From JAYPUG01 sp038117265 (GTDB lineage: Bacteria; Pseudomonadota; Alphaproteobacteria; UBA6615), in NCBI GenBank assembly GCA_038117265.1, contig JAYOFO010000115.1, positions 1-5,941 of the forward strand: DNA of 5,941 bases, in the 5' to 3' direction. Made by a program: the position numbers and the translations under genes. The notes beneath the pieces are model-generated. The model was not told the origin of the DNA. It saw nothing but the letters and a program-made list of their open reading frames with translations, and searched no databases. Below are positions 1 to 5,318 of this stretch, one piece after another. Every line of letters starts with the position of its first letter. Positions within the stretch are counted from its first letter, which is position 1.

Positions 1-805
1 GCGCGGCCTGCACCGTCGCCAGCCGGTCGGCGAGTTCGGCGCGCGCCGGCTCGATGGCGAGCGCGGCGGCGAGATGCGTCGCCTCGGCCGCGAGGTCGTT
101 CTCGACCCGCGCCACCGCCGCCTGGCGCGTCGCGGCGAGCAGTTCGGGCAGCCTTACGATCCGTTGCGCCAGCGCCTGCGCATCCGGCGATTCGGGCTTC
201 AGGCGCAGCGCGTCGGCGATCTGCAGGCCCGCCATGTCCGGGTCGTCGCCCTCATAGGCGAAGCGGGCCTTCAGCATCGCCTCGTCGAAGGCCGCGTCGC
301 GCGCCGCGAGCTGGTGGCGCGCCGCCGCATCGGCCTGCACCAGGGTCTCCAGCGCGGCGGCATAGGCGCCCTCGCCGAACGCGGCGACCGCGCGGTCCCT
401 GGCCGCCAGGATGTCGCGCTGGTGGACCGGGCTCCACGCCGCAAAGGCCGGGTCGGCGACGCGCGGCGCGACCTCGTCCCCGAACGTCGCCAGCGCGGCC
501 TTGAACGCGTCGCGGGCCTGCTCGGCGTCGGGATCATCGCCGGGCGACGGGGTGACGGGTGGCAGGGTGGCGGATGACGGGGCGGCGGCCGGAGCCGGCT
601 CGGGAACCGATGCCGGCGGCGCGGCCGCCGCCGGCGTCTCCGCCTCGGCGGGGTCGGCGAACAGCGACGCCAGGTCGAACCTCGCCGACACCGCGCCGAT
701 CACGAAGACGGCGACGAGCAGCGCCACGCCAGCGAGCGCCACGGCGAAGCGCAGCTGGCGGCGCCTAGCGTTGCGGCTTTCCTGTTCGAGCTTGTCGAGA
801 AGCAT
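1..805 (-). CDS. Inner-membrane single-pass protein with TPR-like periplasmic helices (partial, C-terminus off the left edge)
   Basis: I do not recognise this family. The reading frame is open from an ATG at 805 to the window edge, giving 268 complete codons and no stop. Visible parts: a basic N-terminus (R11, R14-R16, R19), one hydrophobic segment at about residues 19-39, a Pro/Ala-rich linker at about 53-90, then Ala-rich amphipathic helices. The helices include TPR-like stretches around 142-170, 176-207 (ALRLKPESPDA) and 222-257 (AALAIEPARAEL). Positive charges before the membrane segment predict a cytoplasmic N-terminus and a periplasmic body. It starts 28 bases after the stop of the lipoprotein gene, on the same strand, so it is probably the third gene of one operon. 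No clear ribosome binding site precedes the ATG, and no other start lies in frame between that stop and this ATG. The missing C-terminus could carry another domain, for example an enzyme domain. Coding status is well supported by frame length, protein-like composition and position; function is unknown. Confidence 0.8.
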   Translation of the reverse strand, partial: MLLDKLEQESRNARRRQLRFAVALAGVALLVAVFVIGAVSARFDLASLFADPAEAETPAAAAPPASVPEPAPAAAPSSATLPPVTPSPGDDPDAEQARDAFKAALATFGDEVAPRVADPAFAAWSPVHQRDILAARDRAVAAFGEGAYAAALETLVQADAAARHQLAARDAAFDEAMLKARFAYEGDDPDMAGLQIADALRLKPESPDAQALAQRIVRLPELLAATRQAAVARVENDLAAEATHLAAALAIEPARAELADRLATVQAA

Positions 806-833
806 GCGCGGCGAAACCCCGGGCCGGACGGTG

Positions 834-2093
834 CTAGAGCTGCACCGCCGGGGTCTTTTCTTCCTCGAAGATGCGCTGCAGGAAGGCGCGCCACTGGGCG
901 AACTGCTCGCGGGCGTTGCCCGTCAACTCGACGGTCTCCTTCTCGAACGCGATCACCCGCGGCGCCAGGTCGATGTCGATCGACTGGCCGAGCTCCTCGA
1001 GCGCCTCGCGGTGAACCTTCGCCTCCTCACTGGTGTGGAAGCTCTGCTGCAGCAGGCCCACGCCCACGACCCCGCCGATCGTGGCGGCGGTGATGCCGGC
1101 GGTCTGGCCGGCGGTCGAATCCGACTTTGCCCCGAGAATGGCGGCGAGGACGGCGATGCCGATGGTCGCGACCCCGAGCACCGCCTTCTCCGTCGCGCGT
1201 TCGTTCGCCTCGCGGTGGGCCACCATCTCGAGCTGGCTCTGCTCCTGCCAGATCAGATAGCTGTCCTGCATGTTGGCGCTGAAGGCCCGGTAGTTCTCCT
1301 GCAGCCCGTCGACGAACAGCTGGTCGCGCACGCGCACCGCGCGCACCCGCCGCAGCATGGGGTCGTCGTCGGCCGGGAAGCTGACCAGGTCGATCGTCCG
1401 GCCGCGATCGTCGAGGCGGCCCTCGAAGGCCGCGTCCGACAGGCTGGCGCCGAACCGCAGCTCGGTGATGCGCGGCAGCGCCGCCAGCTGCGACACGTCG
1501 CGCTCGTCGAGCTCCTCAACCAGGGCCTTCGCGGCGGCCTCGAAGACGGGGTCGTAGGCATCCTTGCCCTCGTTGCGGACATCCTTGTGGAAGCCGTCGG
1601 GGACCTCGTGCTCGAACGACCGGTCGAACCAGCGCCGGCCCGAGATGTCGACCACCTCGACGTCGATCTCCACCTCCGCGCCGTTGGATTCGACGATGGT
1701 GCCCAGCACGTAGAGATCGCCCGACGCGCTGCTATCGGGGGTCACGCGCACCGCGTCGAACGCGCCGGTGTCCTCCAGCGCCAGCTTGAGCTTGTGGGCG
1801 AAGCGGTTGGCCTCGGCCCGGCGCAGATCGGGCCACACCCCTTCTTCCTCGTAGTTGCGCGCCGCGTCGGACAGGCCGGGGTCGAAGACCGGCACGACGA
1901 TGTCGAGGCGCGGCCTGGCGACGGCCGGGGCATCTGGCGCGCGGGCCGCCGACGCCACCTGCGTGGAGGTCTGCGGCCCGACGGTGGGACCGCCGGCCCC
2001 GCCGGAGCCGAACTGCCCGTCGGTCACGCAGCCGGTCAGCGTGAAGCACGCGATCACGCTCCACACGCCCAGTTTCCGGAAGAACTCGCCCAT
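834..2093 (-). CDS. Putative outer-membrane lipoprotein with internal glycine-rich hydrophobic hairpin, unknown function
   Basis: A 419-residue lipoprotein. The N-terminus has a basic and hydrophobic signal ending in the lipobox LTGC (residues 19-22), so Cys22 would be lipidated. The following residue is Val, not Asp, which fits transfer to the outer membrane. A Gly/Ser/Thr/Ala linker covers about 23-60. A mixed alpha/beta region at about 61-165 follows (RPRLDIVVPVFDPG, then GDLYVLGTIVES and VEIDVEVVDISGRRWF), resembling the small alpha/beta domains of CsgG/LpoB-type envelope lipoproteins; this is a resemblance only. Helical, charged sequence runs from about 165 to 302. Two Gly/Ala-rich hydrophobic stretches (about 305-321 and 330-348) form a glycine-zipper-like hairpin, and an acidic helical tail ends in EEEKTPAVQL. 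The ATG at 2093 is supported by a perfect AAGGAGG six bases upstream. It begins 21 bases after the stop of the upstream exported-protein gene, so the two are almost certainly co-transcribed. Lipoprotein assignment is strong; the role is unknown. Confidence 0.87.
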   Translation of the reverse strand: MGEFFRKLGVWSVIACFTLTGCVTDGQFGSGGAGGPTVGPQTSTQVASAARAPDAPAVARPRLDIVVPVFDPGLSDAARNYEEEGVWPDLRRAEANRFAHKLKLALEDTGAFDAVRVTPDSSASGDLYVLGTIVESNGAEVEIDVEVVDISGRRWFDRSFEHEVPDGFHKDVRNEGKDAYDPVFEAAAKALVEELDERDVSQLAALPRITELRFGASLSDAAFEGRLDDRGRTIDLVSFPADDDPMLRRVRAVRVRDQLFVDGLQENYRAFSANMQDSYLIWQEQSQLEMVAHREANERATEKAVLGVATIGIAVLAAILGAKSDSTAGQTAGITAATIGGVVGVGLLQQSFHTSEEAKVHREALEELGQSIDIDLAPRVIAFEKETVELTGNAREQFAQWRAFLQRIFEEEKTPAVQL

Positions 2094-2099
2094 CTCGGC

Positions 2100-2106
2100 C
2101 CTCCTT
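2100..2106 (-). promoter_or_regulatory. Strong ribosome binding site of the lipoprotein gene
   Basis: The minus strand reads AAGGAGG here, six bases before the ATG at 2093. It is a full match to the Shine-Dalgarno core and settles the start. It lies in the 21-base gap after the stop of the preceding gene, so the lipoprotein can be initiated independently and not only by coupling. Confidence 0.85.
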
Positions 2107-2114
2107 CGGGTCCG

Positions 2115-2915
2115 TTATTCCTTTTGCGGCAGGCCCTTGTAGCGGCGGTAATCGTTCCAGAGCTTCTTCTGCAGCTCGGGATCGGTCTCCTCCATCGCCG
2201 CCTTGCGGATCTGCGCCTCGAGCACGCTGTCATTGTCGGCCGGCGGAATGTCCTCGGGCACCTTGCCATTCGACGGATCGCGCGATGCGGCCTTCACCGG
2301 CGCGTTCGAATTCTCCCGCTCGCCCGCCTCGGCGTTCGTGGTCTCGGACGTGCCGTCCTTCGGGTCGTCGACCGGGGTCCACGAGCCCGACGGCGCGGCC
2401 GTCCTGGCCGCCGTCTTCGCGATGCCTGCAGCGGCGGCGCCGGCGCCCGTCTCCTCACCCCGGATGGTCGATTCGCTCGACTCGCCGGCCGCGCCGGCGG
2501 CGCCCGCCGGTGCCTCGGTGCCCGACATGTCGCTGGAAGCCGCCGATGCGACCCCCTCGCCGGTTCCCTGCGCCTGGCCCTGGCCGCCACCCTGTCCGCC
2601 ACCCTGGCCCTCTCCCGCGCCCGCAATTCCGCCTTCGCCGTTCCCCGCGCCCGACGCCGCGCCGGCCTGGGTCGACTGGCACTCGACGAACCGGTCGAGC
2701 GAACGGGACAGCGCCCGGTCCATGCGCGCGATCCGTTCCTCGCGGGTCAGCTCCGTCTCGTCCTGGTAGTCCACGGCGCGCGCCTTGCAGTCGTCGGTGA
2801 CGACCTCGCGCGCGGCCGGGTCCTGGCCCGACACGGTCTGCGCCGGCACGGCACCCGCCGCCAGCAGCGACAGGCCGAGTATGCAGGTCAGACTGGATAG
2901 GAACCGGTACGACAC
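2115..2915 (-). CDS. Exported two-cysteine protein with glycine-rich low-complexity middle, unknown function
   Basis: A 266-residue protein I cannot assign to a named family. A Sec signal peptide (hydrophobic core about residues 8-22, then AVPA before Q26) predicts cleavage after Ala25 and export. The mature N-terminal part has two cysteines, C43 and C79, flanking a charged helix (TREERIARMDRALSRSLDRF); they are its only mature cysteines and could form a disulfide in the periplasm. Residues about 81-165 are Gly/Ala/Gln/Ser-rich, with GQGGG-type repeats at 103-113. Residues about 166-215 are hydrophilic and probably disordered. The C-terminus (about 219-266: PEDIPPADNDSVLEAQ, KAAMEETDPELQKKLW, YRRYKG) looks like a compact, constrained helical motif. 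The start is a GTG at 2915 with AGGAG eight bases upstream. It is the first gene of the three-gene minus-strand set and is divergent from rpsU. Coding status and export are well supported; function is unknown. Confidence 0.85.
   Translation of the reverse strand: MSYRFLSSLTCILGLSLLAAGAVPAQTVSGQDPAAREVVTDDCKARAVDYQDETELTREERIARMDRALSRSLDRFVECQSTQAGAASGAGNGEGGIAGAGEGQGGGQGGGQGQAQGTGEGVASAASSDMSGTEAPAGAAGAAGESSESTIRGEETGAGAAAAGIAKTAARTAAPSGSWTPVDDPKDGTSETTNAEAGERENSNAPVKAASRDPSNGKVPEDIPPADNDSVLEAQIRKAAMEETDPELQKKLWNDYRRYKGLPQKE
2574..2612. repeat. Short tandem repeat encoding the Gly/Gln tract
   Basis: Two adjacent 12-base units (2583-2594 and 2595-2606) differ only at their first base and encode two GQGG-type units in the exported protein. 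They are flanked by CTGGCC duplications at 2574-2585. The unit is a multiple of three, so gain or loss of a copy would keep the frame. Confidence 0.6.
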
Positions 2916-2923
2916 GCCTTCGA

Positions 2924-2928
2924 CTCCT
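2924..2928 (-). promoter_or_regulatory. Ribosome binding site deciding a GTG start
   Basis: AGGAG on the minus strand, eight bases upstream of GTG at 2915. This supports the non-ATG start of the exported-protein gene, and that start gives a complete, ordinary signal peptide. Confidence 0.7.
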
Positions 2929-2949
2929 GCGGTTCGGCGTTATCCCGAT

Positions 2950-2977
2950 GGTAAAGCGAACGGGTCCGCCCGACCAA
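2950..2977 (-). promoter_or_regulatory. Candidate promoter of the three-gene envelope operon
   Basis: On the minus strand TTGGTCG (2971-2977) is followed after 13 bases by GCTTTACC (2950-2957), a partial match to the alphaproteobacterial housekeeping pattern TTGACGS-N10-14-GCTANAWC. Transcription would begin about 30 bases before the GTG at 2915. Each element has mismatches, so this is a tentative call. Confidence 0.35.
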
Positions 2978-2979
2978 CG

Positions 2980-3020
2980 TAGGGACGCCGGACGGCGTTA
3001 ACTAGGGCGGAAATAGGGCG
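2980..3020. repeat. Direct and inverted short repeats in the divergent intergenic region
   Basis: TAGGGCG occurs at 3003-3009 and 3014-3020, exactly 11 bases apart, and a related TAGGGACG lies at 2980-2987. Between them is a perfect 6-base inverted repeat, ACGCCG-GA-CGGCGT (2985-2998). The cluster lies upstream of the candidate minus-strand promoter and could be an operator, but such short words can arise by chance in GC-rich DNA. Confidence 0.3.
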
Positions 3021-3073
3021 TTTTTCTGGCGGCGCAACCGGCGCCGGACCCGGCCTGCGGGCGAAAACCGCCC

Positions 3074-3103
3074 TTGGCACCCGCGCAAACCCCATGCTAG
3101 AAG
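3074..3103 (+). promoter_or_regulatory. Probable housekeeping promoter of rpsU
   Basis: TTGGCA (3074-3079) is separated by 17 bases from CTAGAA (3097-3102). The extended -10, GCTAGAAG (3096-3103), matches seven of eight positions of the Caulobacter-type GCTANAWC element. A start site near 3108-3110 is inferred, giving a leader of roughly 55-75 bases before rpsU. A small GGGCG/CGCCC hairpin (3059-3073) abuts the -35 element. Confidence 0.6.
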
Positions 3104-3108
3104 GCGCC

Positions 3109-3180
3109 TCCCCGTTGGGGACGGCACCGGAAGCCCCGATTTTCGCGAGGTTCCGGGCCGAGATGTGCGGAAGGGGGTGA
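3109..3180 (+). promoter_or_regulatory. Structured 5' leader of rpsU
   Basis: The inferred leader can form a small hairpin, TCCCC-GTT-GGGGA (3109-3121). It can also form a longer stem in which GGC-A-CCGGAA (3123-3132) pairs with TTCCGGGCC (3151-3159): nine pairs with one bulged A and an 18-base loop. The Shine-Dalgarno stretch AAGGGGGTGA (3171-3180) follows directly. The C-rich tracts at 3107-3113 and 3134-3137 could alternatively pair with the G-run of that site, which would hide it. Autogenous control through such leaders is established for many ribosomal proteins; that it operates here is inference. Confidence 0.4.
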
Positions 3181-3392
3181 TTCCCATCGTCCAGGTCGTC
3201 GTACGCGACAACAATGTCGACCAGGCGCTGAAAGCGCTGAAGAAGAAGATGCAGCGCGAAGGCGTGTTTCGCGAGATGAAGCTCCGGCGCTCTTACGAGA
3301 AGCCGTCGGAAAAGCGCGCTCGCGAAAAGGCGGAAGCCGTCCGCCGCGCACGCAAGCTCGCGCGCAAGCGCAAGGAACGCGAAGGCTTCTAG
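3165..3392 (+). CDS. rpsU: 30S ribosomal protein bS21 (start uncertain)
   Basis: Small basic 30S subunit protein, located on the platform close to the 3' end of 16S rRNA and involved in translation initiation. The core VVVRDNNVDQALKALKKKMQ, followed by REMKLRR, YEKPSEKRAREKAEAVRRA and RKLARKRKE, is unmistakable bS21, and the length (68-75 residues, depending on the start) is normal. The coordinates use the outermost in-frame start, GTG 3165 (MRKGVIPIVQV), which has no good ribosome binding site. Alternatives are GTG 3177 (71 residues), ATT 3180 (70, giving M-P-I-V as in E. coli MPVI) and ATC 3186 (68, giving M-V-Q-V as I recall for many alphaproteobacteria). The near-perfect Shine-Dalgarno run AAGGGGGTGA at 3171-3180 contains the GTG at 3177 and lies eight bases before the ATC, so one of the inner starts is likely. 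It is divergent from the envelope operon and convergent with pnt. The product is certain; the start is not. Confidence 0.97.
   Translation: MRKGVIPIVQVVVRDNNVDQALKALKKKMQREGVFREMKLRRSYEKPSEKRAREKAEAVRRARKLARKRKEREGF
3171..3180 (+). promoter_or_regulatory. Extended Shine-Dalgarno site of rpsU
   Basis: AAGGGGGTGA differs from the full anti-Shine-Dalgarno complement AAGGAGGTGA at one base, and that G can still form a G-U pair. Its spacing suits a start at 3186 (eight bases from the end of the G-run). The GTG at 3177 lies inside it, which argues against GTG 3177 being positioned by this pairing. Confidence 0.55.
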
Positions 3393-3419
3393 CCCCGCGC
3401 CAACACCTCCTGATTTTCG

Positions 3420-3467
3420 GGAAAACGAAAACGCACGGCCTGCGAAGGTCGTGCGTTTTGCGTTTCC
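3420..3467. terminator. Bidirectional hairpin terminator between rpsU and pntB
   Basis: AAAACGCACGGCC (3428-3440), loop TGCGAA (3441-3446) and GGTCGTGCGTTTT (3447-3459) form a 13-pair stem with one G-T position. With small bulges it extends outward to GG at 3420-3421 and CC at 3466-3467. T-rich sequence follows on both strands (TTTTGCGTTT on plus, TTTTCGTTTT on minus). It starts 27 bases after the rpsU stop and 23 bases beyond the pntB stop, so it can serve both converging transcripts. Confidence 0.8.
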
Positions 3468-3490
3468 GGACCGGCTTGTGGCCGGCGGTC

Positions 3491-4894
3491 CTAGTGGCCG
3501 CTGCCCTTCAGCGCCTTGACGATGTCCTCGCACATCTTCTTCGCGTCGGCGAAGAGCATCATCGTGTTGTTCTCGTAGAACAGCGGGTTGTCGATGCCGG
3601 CATAGCCCGAGGCCAGCGAGCGCTTGATGAACAGCACCGTGCCCGATTCCTCGACGTTGAGGACCGGCATCCCGTAGATCGGGCTCGACTTGTCGGTCTT
3701 GGCCGCCGGGTTGGTGATGTCGTTGGCGCCGATCACGAAGGCGACGTCGGTGGACGAGAAGTCGGAGTTGATCTCGTCGAGCTCGAACACCACGTCGTAG
3801 GGCACGCTCGCCTCGGCCAGCAGCACGTTCATGTGGCCGGGCATGCGGCCCGCGACCGGGTGGATCGCGTAGCGCACGCTGATGCCCTTCTCTTCCAGCA
3901 CCTGCGCCATCTCGGCCAGCGCGTGCTGGGCCTGGGCGACGGCCATGCCGTAGCCCGGCACGATGATGACCGAGGTGGCCTGCTCCATGATGAACGCCGC
4001 GTCCTCGGCCGCGCCCTGGCGGACCGTGCGGTCGCCCAGGTCTTCCATGCCCGGCGCCGCGGTCTCGCCGCCGAAACCGCCGAGGATGACGTTGAAGAAC
4101 GAGCGGTTCATGCCCTTGCACATGACGTAGGACAGGATCGCACCCGACGAGCCGACCAGCGCGCCGACGATGATCAGCGCCGGGTTGCCCAGGGTGAAGC
4201 CGATGCCGGCGGCCGCCCAGCCCGAGTAGGAGTTGAGCATCGAGACGACGACCGGCATGTCGGCGCCGCCGATGGGCACGATGATCAGCACGCCTATCAC
4301 CAGCGACAGGACGACGATCGCCCAGAACGCGCTTTCCGACTGGCTGATGCATAGCCAGATCACGAAGACGATCAGCAGGATGCCCAGCGCCAGGTTCAGC
4401 AGGTGCTGGCCGTTGAAGACCAGCGGCTTGCCGGGGAGAATCCCCTGCAGCTTGCCGAACGCGATGATCGAGCCGGTGAAGGTGACGGCGCCGATCGCGG
4501 TGCCGATCGACATCTCGATCAGGCTGCCGATCTTGATGTCGCCCGCGGTGCCGATGCCATAGGCCTCGGGGGCGAAGAACGCCGCCCCGGCCACGAACAC
4601 GGCGGCCAGGCCGACCAGCGAGTGGAACGCGGCAACCAGCTGCGGCAGCGCGGTCATCGCGATCTTCATGGCGATGACGGTGCCGATCGCGCCGCCGATC
4701 AGCACGCCGACGACGATCGTCGAGAAGGAGACGACGCCGGGCAGGCTCAACGTGGTCAGGATCGCGATGACCATGCCGGCGATGCCGTAGATGTTGCCCA
4801 TCCGCGCCGTCTTGGGCGAGGACAGGCCGCGCAGCGCCATAATGAAACAGACGCTGGCGACCAGATAGGCGAAGGCGGTCAGGGATGCGGACAT
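3491..4894 (-). CDS. pntB: Proton-translocating NAD(P)+ transhydrogenase, beta subunit
   Basis: Inner-membrane subunit of the enzyme that couples proton entry to hydride transfer from NADH to NADP+ (EC 7.1.1.1), supplying NADPH. It has 467 residues, normal for PntB (E. coli about 462). Residues 1 to about 265 are the hydrophobic domain II with multiple membrane helices. H91 (FHSLVGLAA) corresponds to E. coli betaHis91 of the proton path, and the polar helix GADMPVVVSMLNSYSGWAA (about 210-228) is intact. A linker at about 272-290 (GGFGGETAAPG) leads to the soluble NADP(H)-binding domain III. That domain has the dinucleotide fingerprint PGYGMAVAQAQHAL (313-326), HPVAGRMPGHMNVLLAEA (345-362), GANDITNPAA (389-398) and the phosphate-binding lid KRSLASGYAG (424-433). 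The ATG at 4894 follows the pntAB stop by 13 bases without a strong ribosome binding site, suggesting translational coupling. No catalytic residue appears lost. Confidence 0.98.
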   Translation of the reverse strand: MSASLTAFAYLVASVCFIMALRGLSSPKTARMGNIYGIAGMVIAILTTLSLPGVVSFSTIVVGVLIGGAIGTVIAMKIAMTALPQLVAAFHSLVGLAAVFVAGAAFFAPEAYGIGTAGDIKIGSLIEMSIGTAIGAVTFTGSIIAFGKLQGILPGKPLVFNGQHLLNLALGILLIVFVIWLCISQSESAFWAIVVLSLVIGVLIIVPIGGADMPVVVSMLNSYSGWAAAGIGFTLGNPALIIVGALVGSSGAILSYVMCKGMNRSFFNVILGGFGGETAAPGMEDLGDRTVRQGAAEDAAFIMEQATSVIIVPGYGMAVAQAQHALAEMAQVLEEKGISVRYAIHPVAGRMPGHMNVLLAEASVPYDVVFELDEINSDFSSTDVAFVIGANDITNPAAKTDKSSPIYGMPVLNVEESGTVLFIKRSLASGYAGIDNPLFYENNTMMLFADAKKMCEDIVKALKGSGH

Positions 4895-4907
4895 GTCATG
4901 CGCCCCG

Positions 4908-5315
4908 CTACTTCTTCGCCTTGAACATCGCGAGCATCCGCTGCGTCACGATGAACCCACCGAAGATGTTCACCGAAGCGAGCACCACGGCGATGAAGCC
5001 GAAGACCTTGGAAATGTGCCACTCGTCCGGGCCGGCCGCGATCAGCGCGCCGACGATGATCACCGACGAGATCGCGTTGGTCACCGCCATCAGCGGCGAG
5101 TGCAGCGCCGGCGTGACGCTCCAGACCACGTAGTAGCCGACGAACACGGCCAGCACGAAGACGGTGAACAGGAACACGAACGGGTCGCCGGCGCCCGCGG
5201 TCTGGGCCAGCGCGAGTTGGGTCGCGTCCTGGGCCAGCGCGGCCGCGCCCTCGGCAAGCCCCTGGGCCTCGGTCGCCAGGCGTGCGGCGTTGTCGGCAAG
5301 AGTCGACGGATCCAT
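4908..5315 (-). CDS. pntAB: NAD(P)+ transhydrogenase, membrane subunit PntAB (alpha-2)
   Basis: A 135-residue membrane subunit, equivalent to the C-terminal membrane part of E. coli PntA but encoded separately, as in Rhodospirillum rubrum. With the membrane part of PntB it forms the proton channel. An Ala/Gln-rich amphipathic helix occupies about residues 5-40. Three membrane segments follow at about 46-68, 72-94 and 104-125. The signature TPALHSPLMAVTNAISSVII (68-87) and the stretch VNIFGGFIVTQRMLAMFK near the end are typical of the family. The ATG at 5315 lies three bases after the pntAA stop and has AGGGAG (5324-5329) eight bases upstream, inside the end of pntAA, so its translation is probably coupled. 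Some databases label this protein PntA-2 or 'transhydrogenase subunit alpha, C-terminal'. Confidence 0.95.
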   Translation of the reverse strand: MDPSTLADNAARLATEAQGLAEGAAALAQDATQLALAQTAGAGDPFVFLFTVFVLAVFVGYYVVWSVTPALHSPLMAVTNAISSVIIVGALIAAGPDEWHISKVFGFIAVVLASVNIFGGFIVTQRMLAMFKAKK

Positions 5316-5318
5316 GGA

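Noticed and set aside
411..2900. Very long open frame on the plus strand (829 codons) opposite the three envelope genes
   Set aside because: It is rich in His, Arg, Leu, Val and Gly with no fold, signal or motif, crosses three gene boundaries, and is the expected antisense shadow of GC-rich coding DNA. The minus-strand frames have a lipobox, a signal peptide and ribosome binding sites.
3038..3047. Perfect palindrome CCGGCGCCGG upstream of rpsU
   Set aside because: Composed only of G and C in very GC-rich DNA; it is likely to arise by chance and is not positioned at a promoter element.
2940..4352. 470-codon minus-strand frame across rpsU and pntB
   Set aside because: It runs through the rpsU gene antisense, the terminator and pntB in another frame. 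It has Arg/His-rich shadow composition and no ribosome binding site of note.
3458..4354. 298-codon plus-strand frame opposite pntB
   Set aside because: Its composition (repeated HVG, DR and RVL patterns) is the usual antisense translation of a conserved GC-rich gene. The minus strand encodes an intact, unmistakable PntB, and the frame would start inside the terminator region.
4403..4924. Plus-strand frame with many Asp/Gly/Arg/Ala residues
   Set aside because: Antisense shadow of the start of pntB; repetitive dipeptide composition and no recognisable domain.
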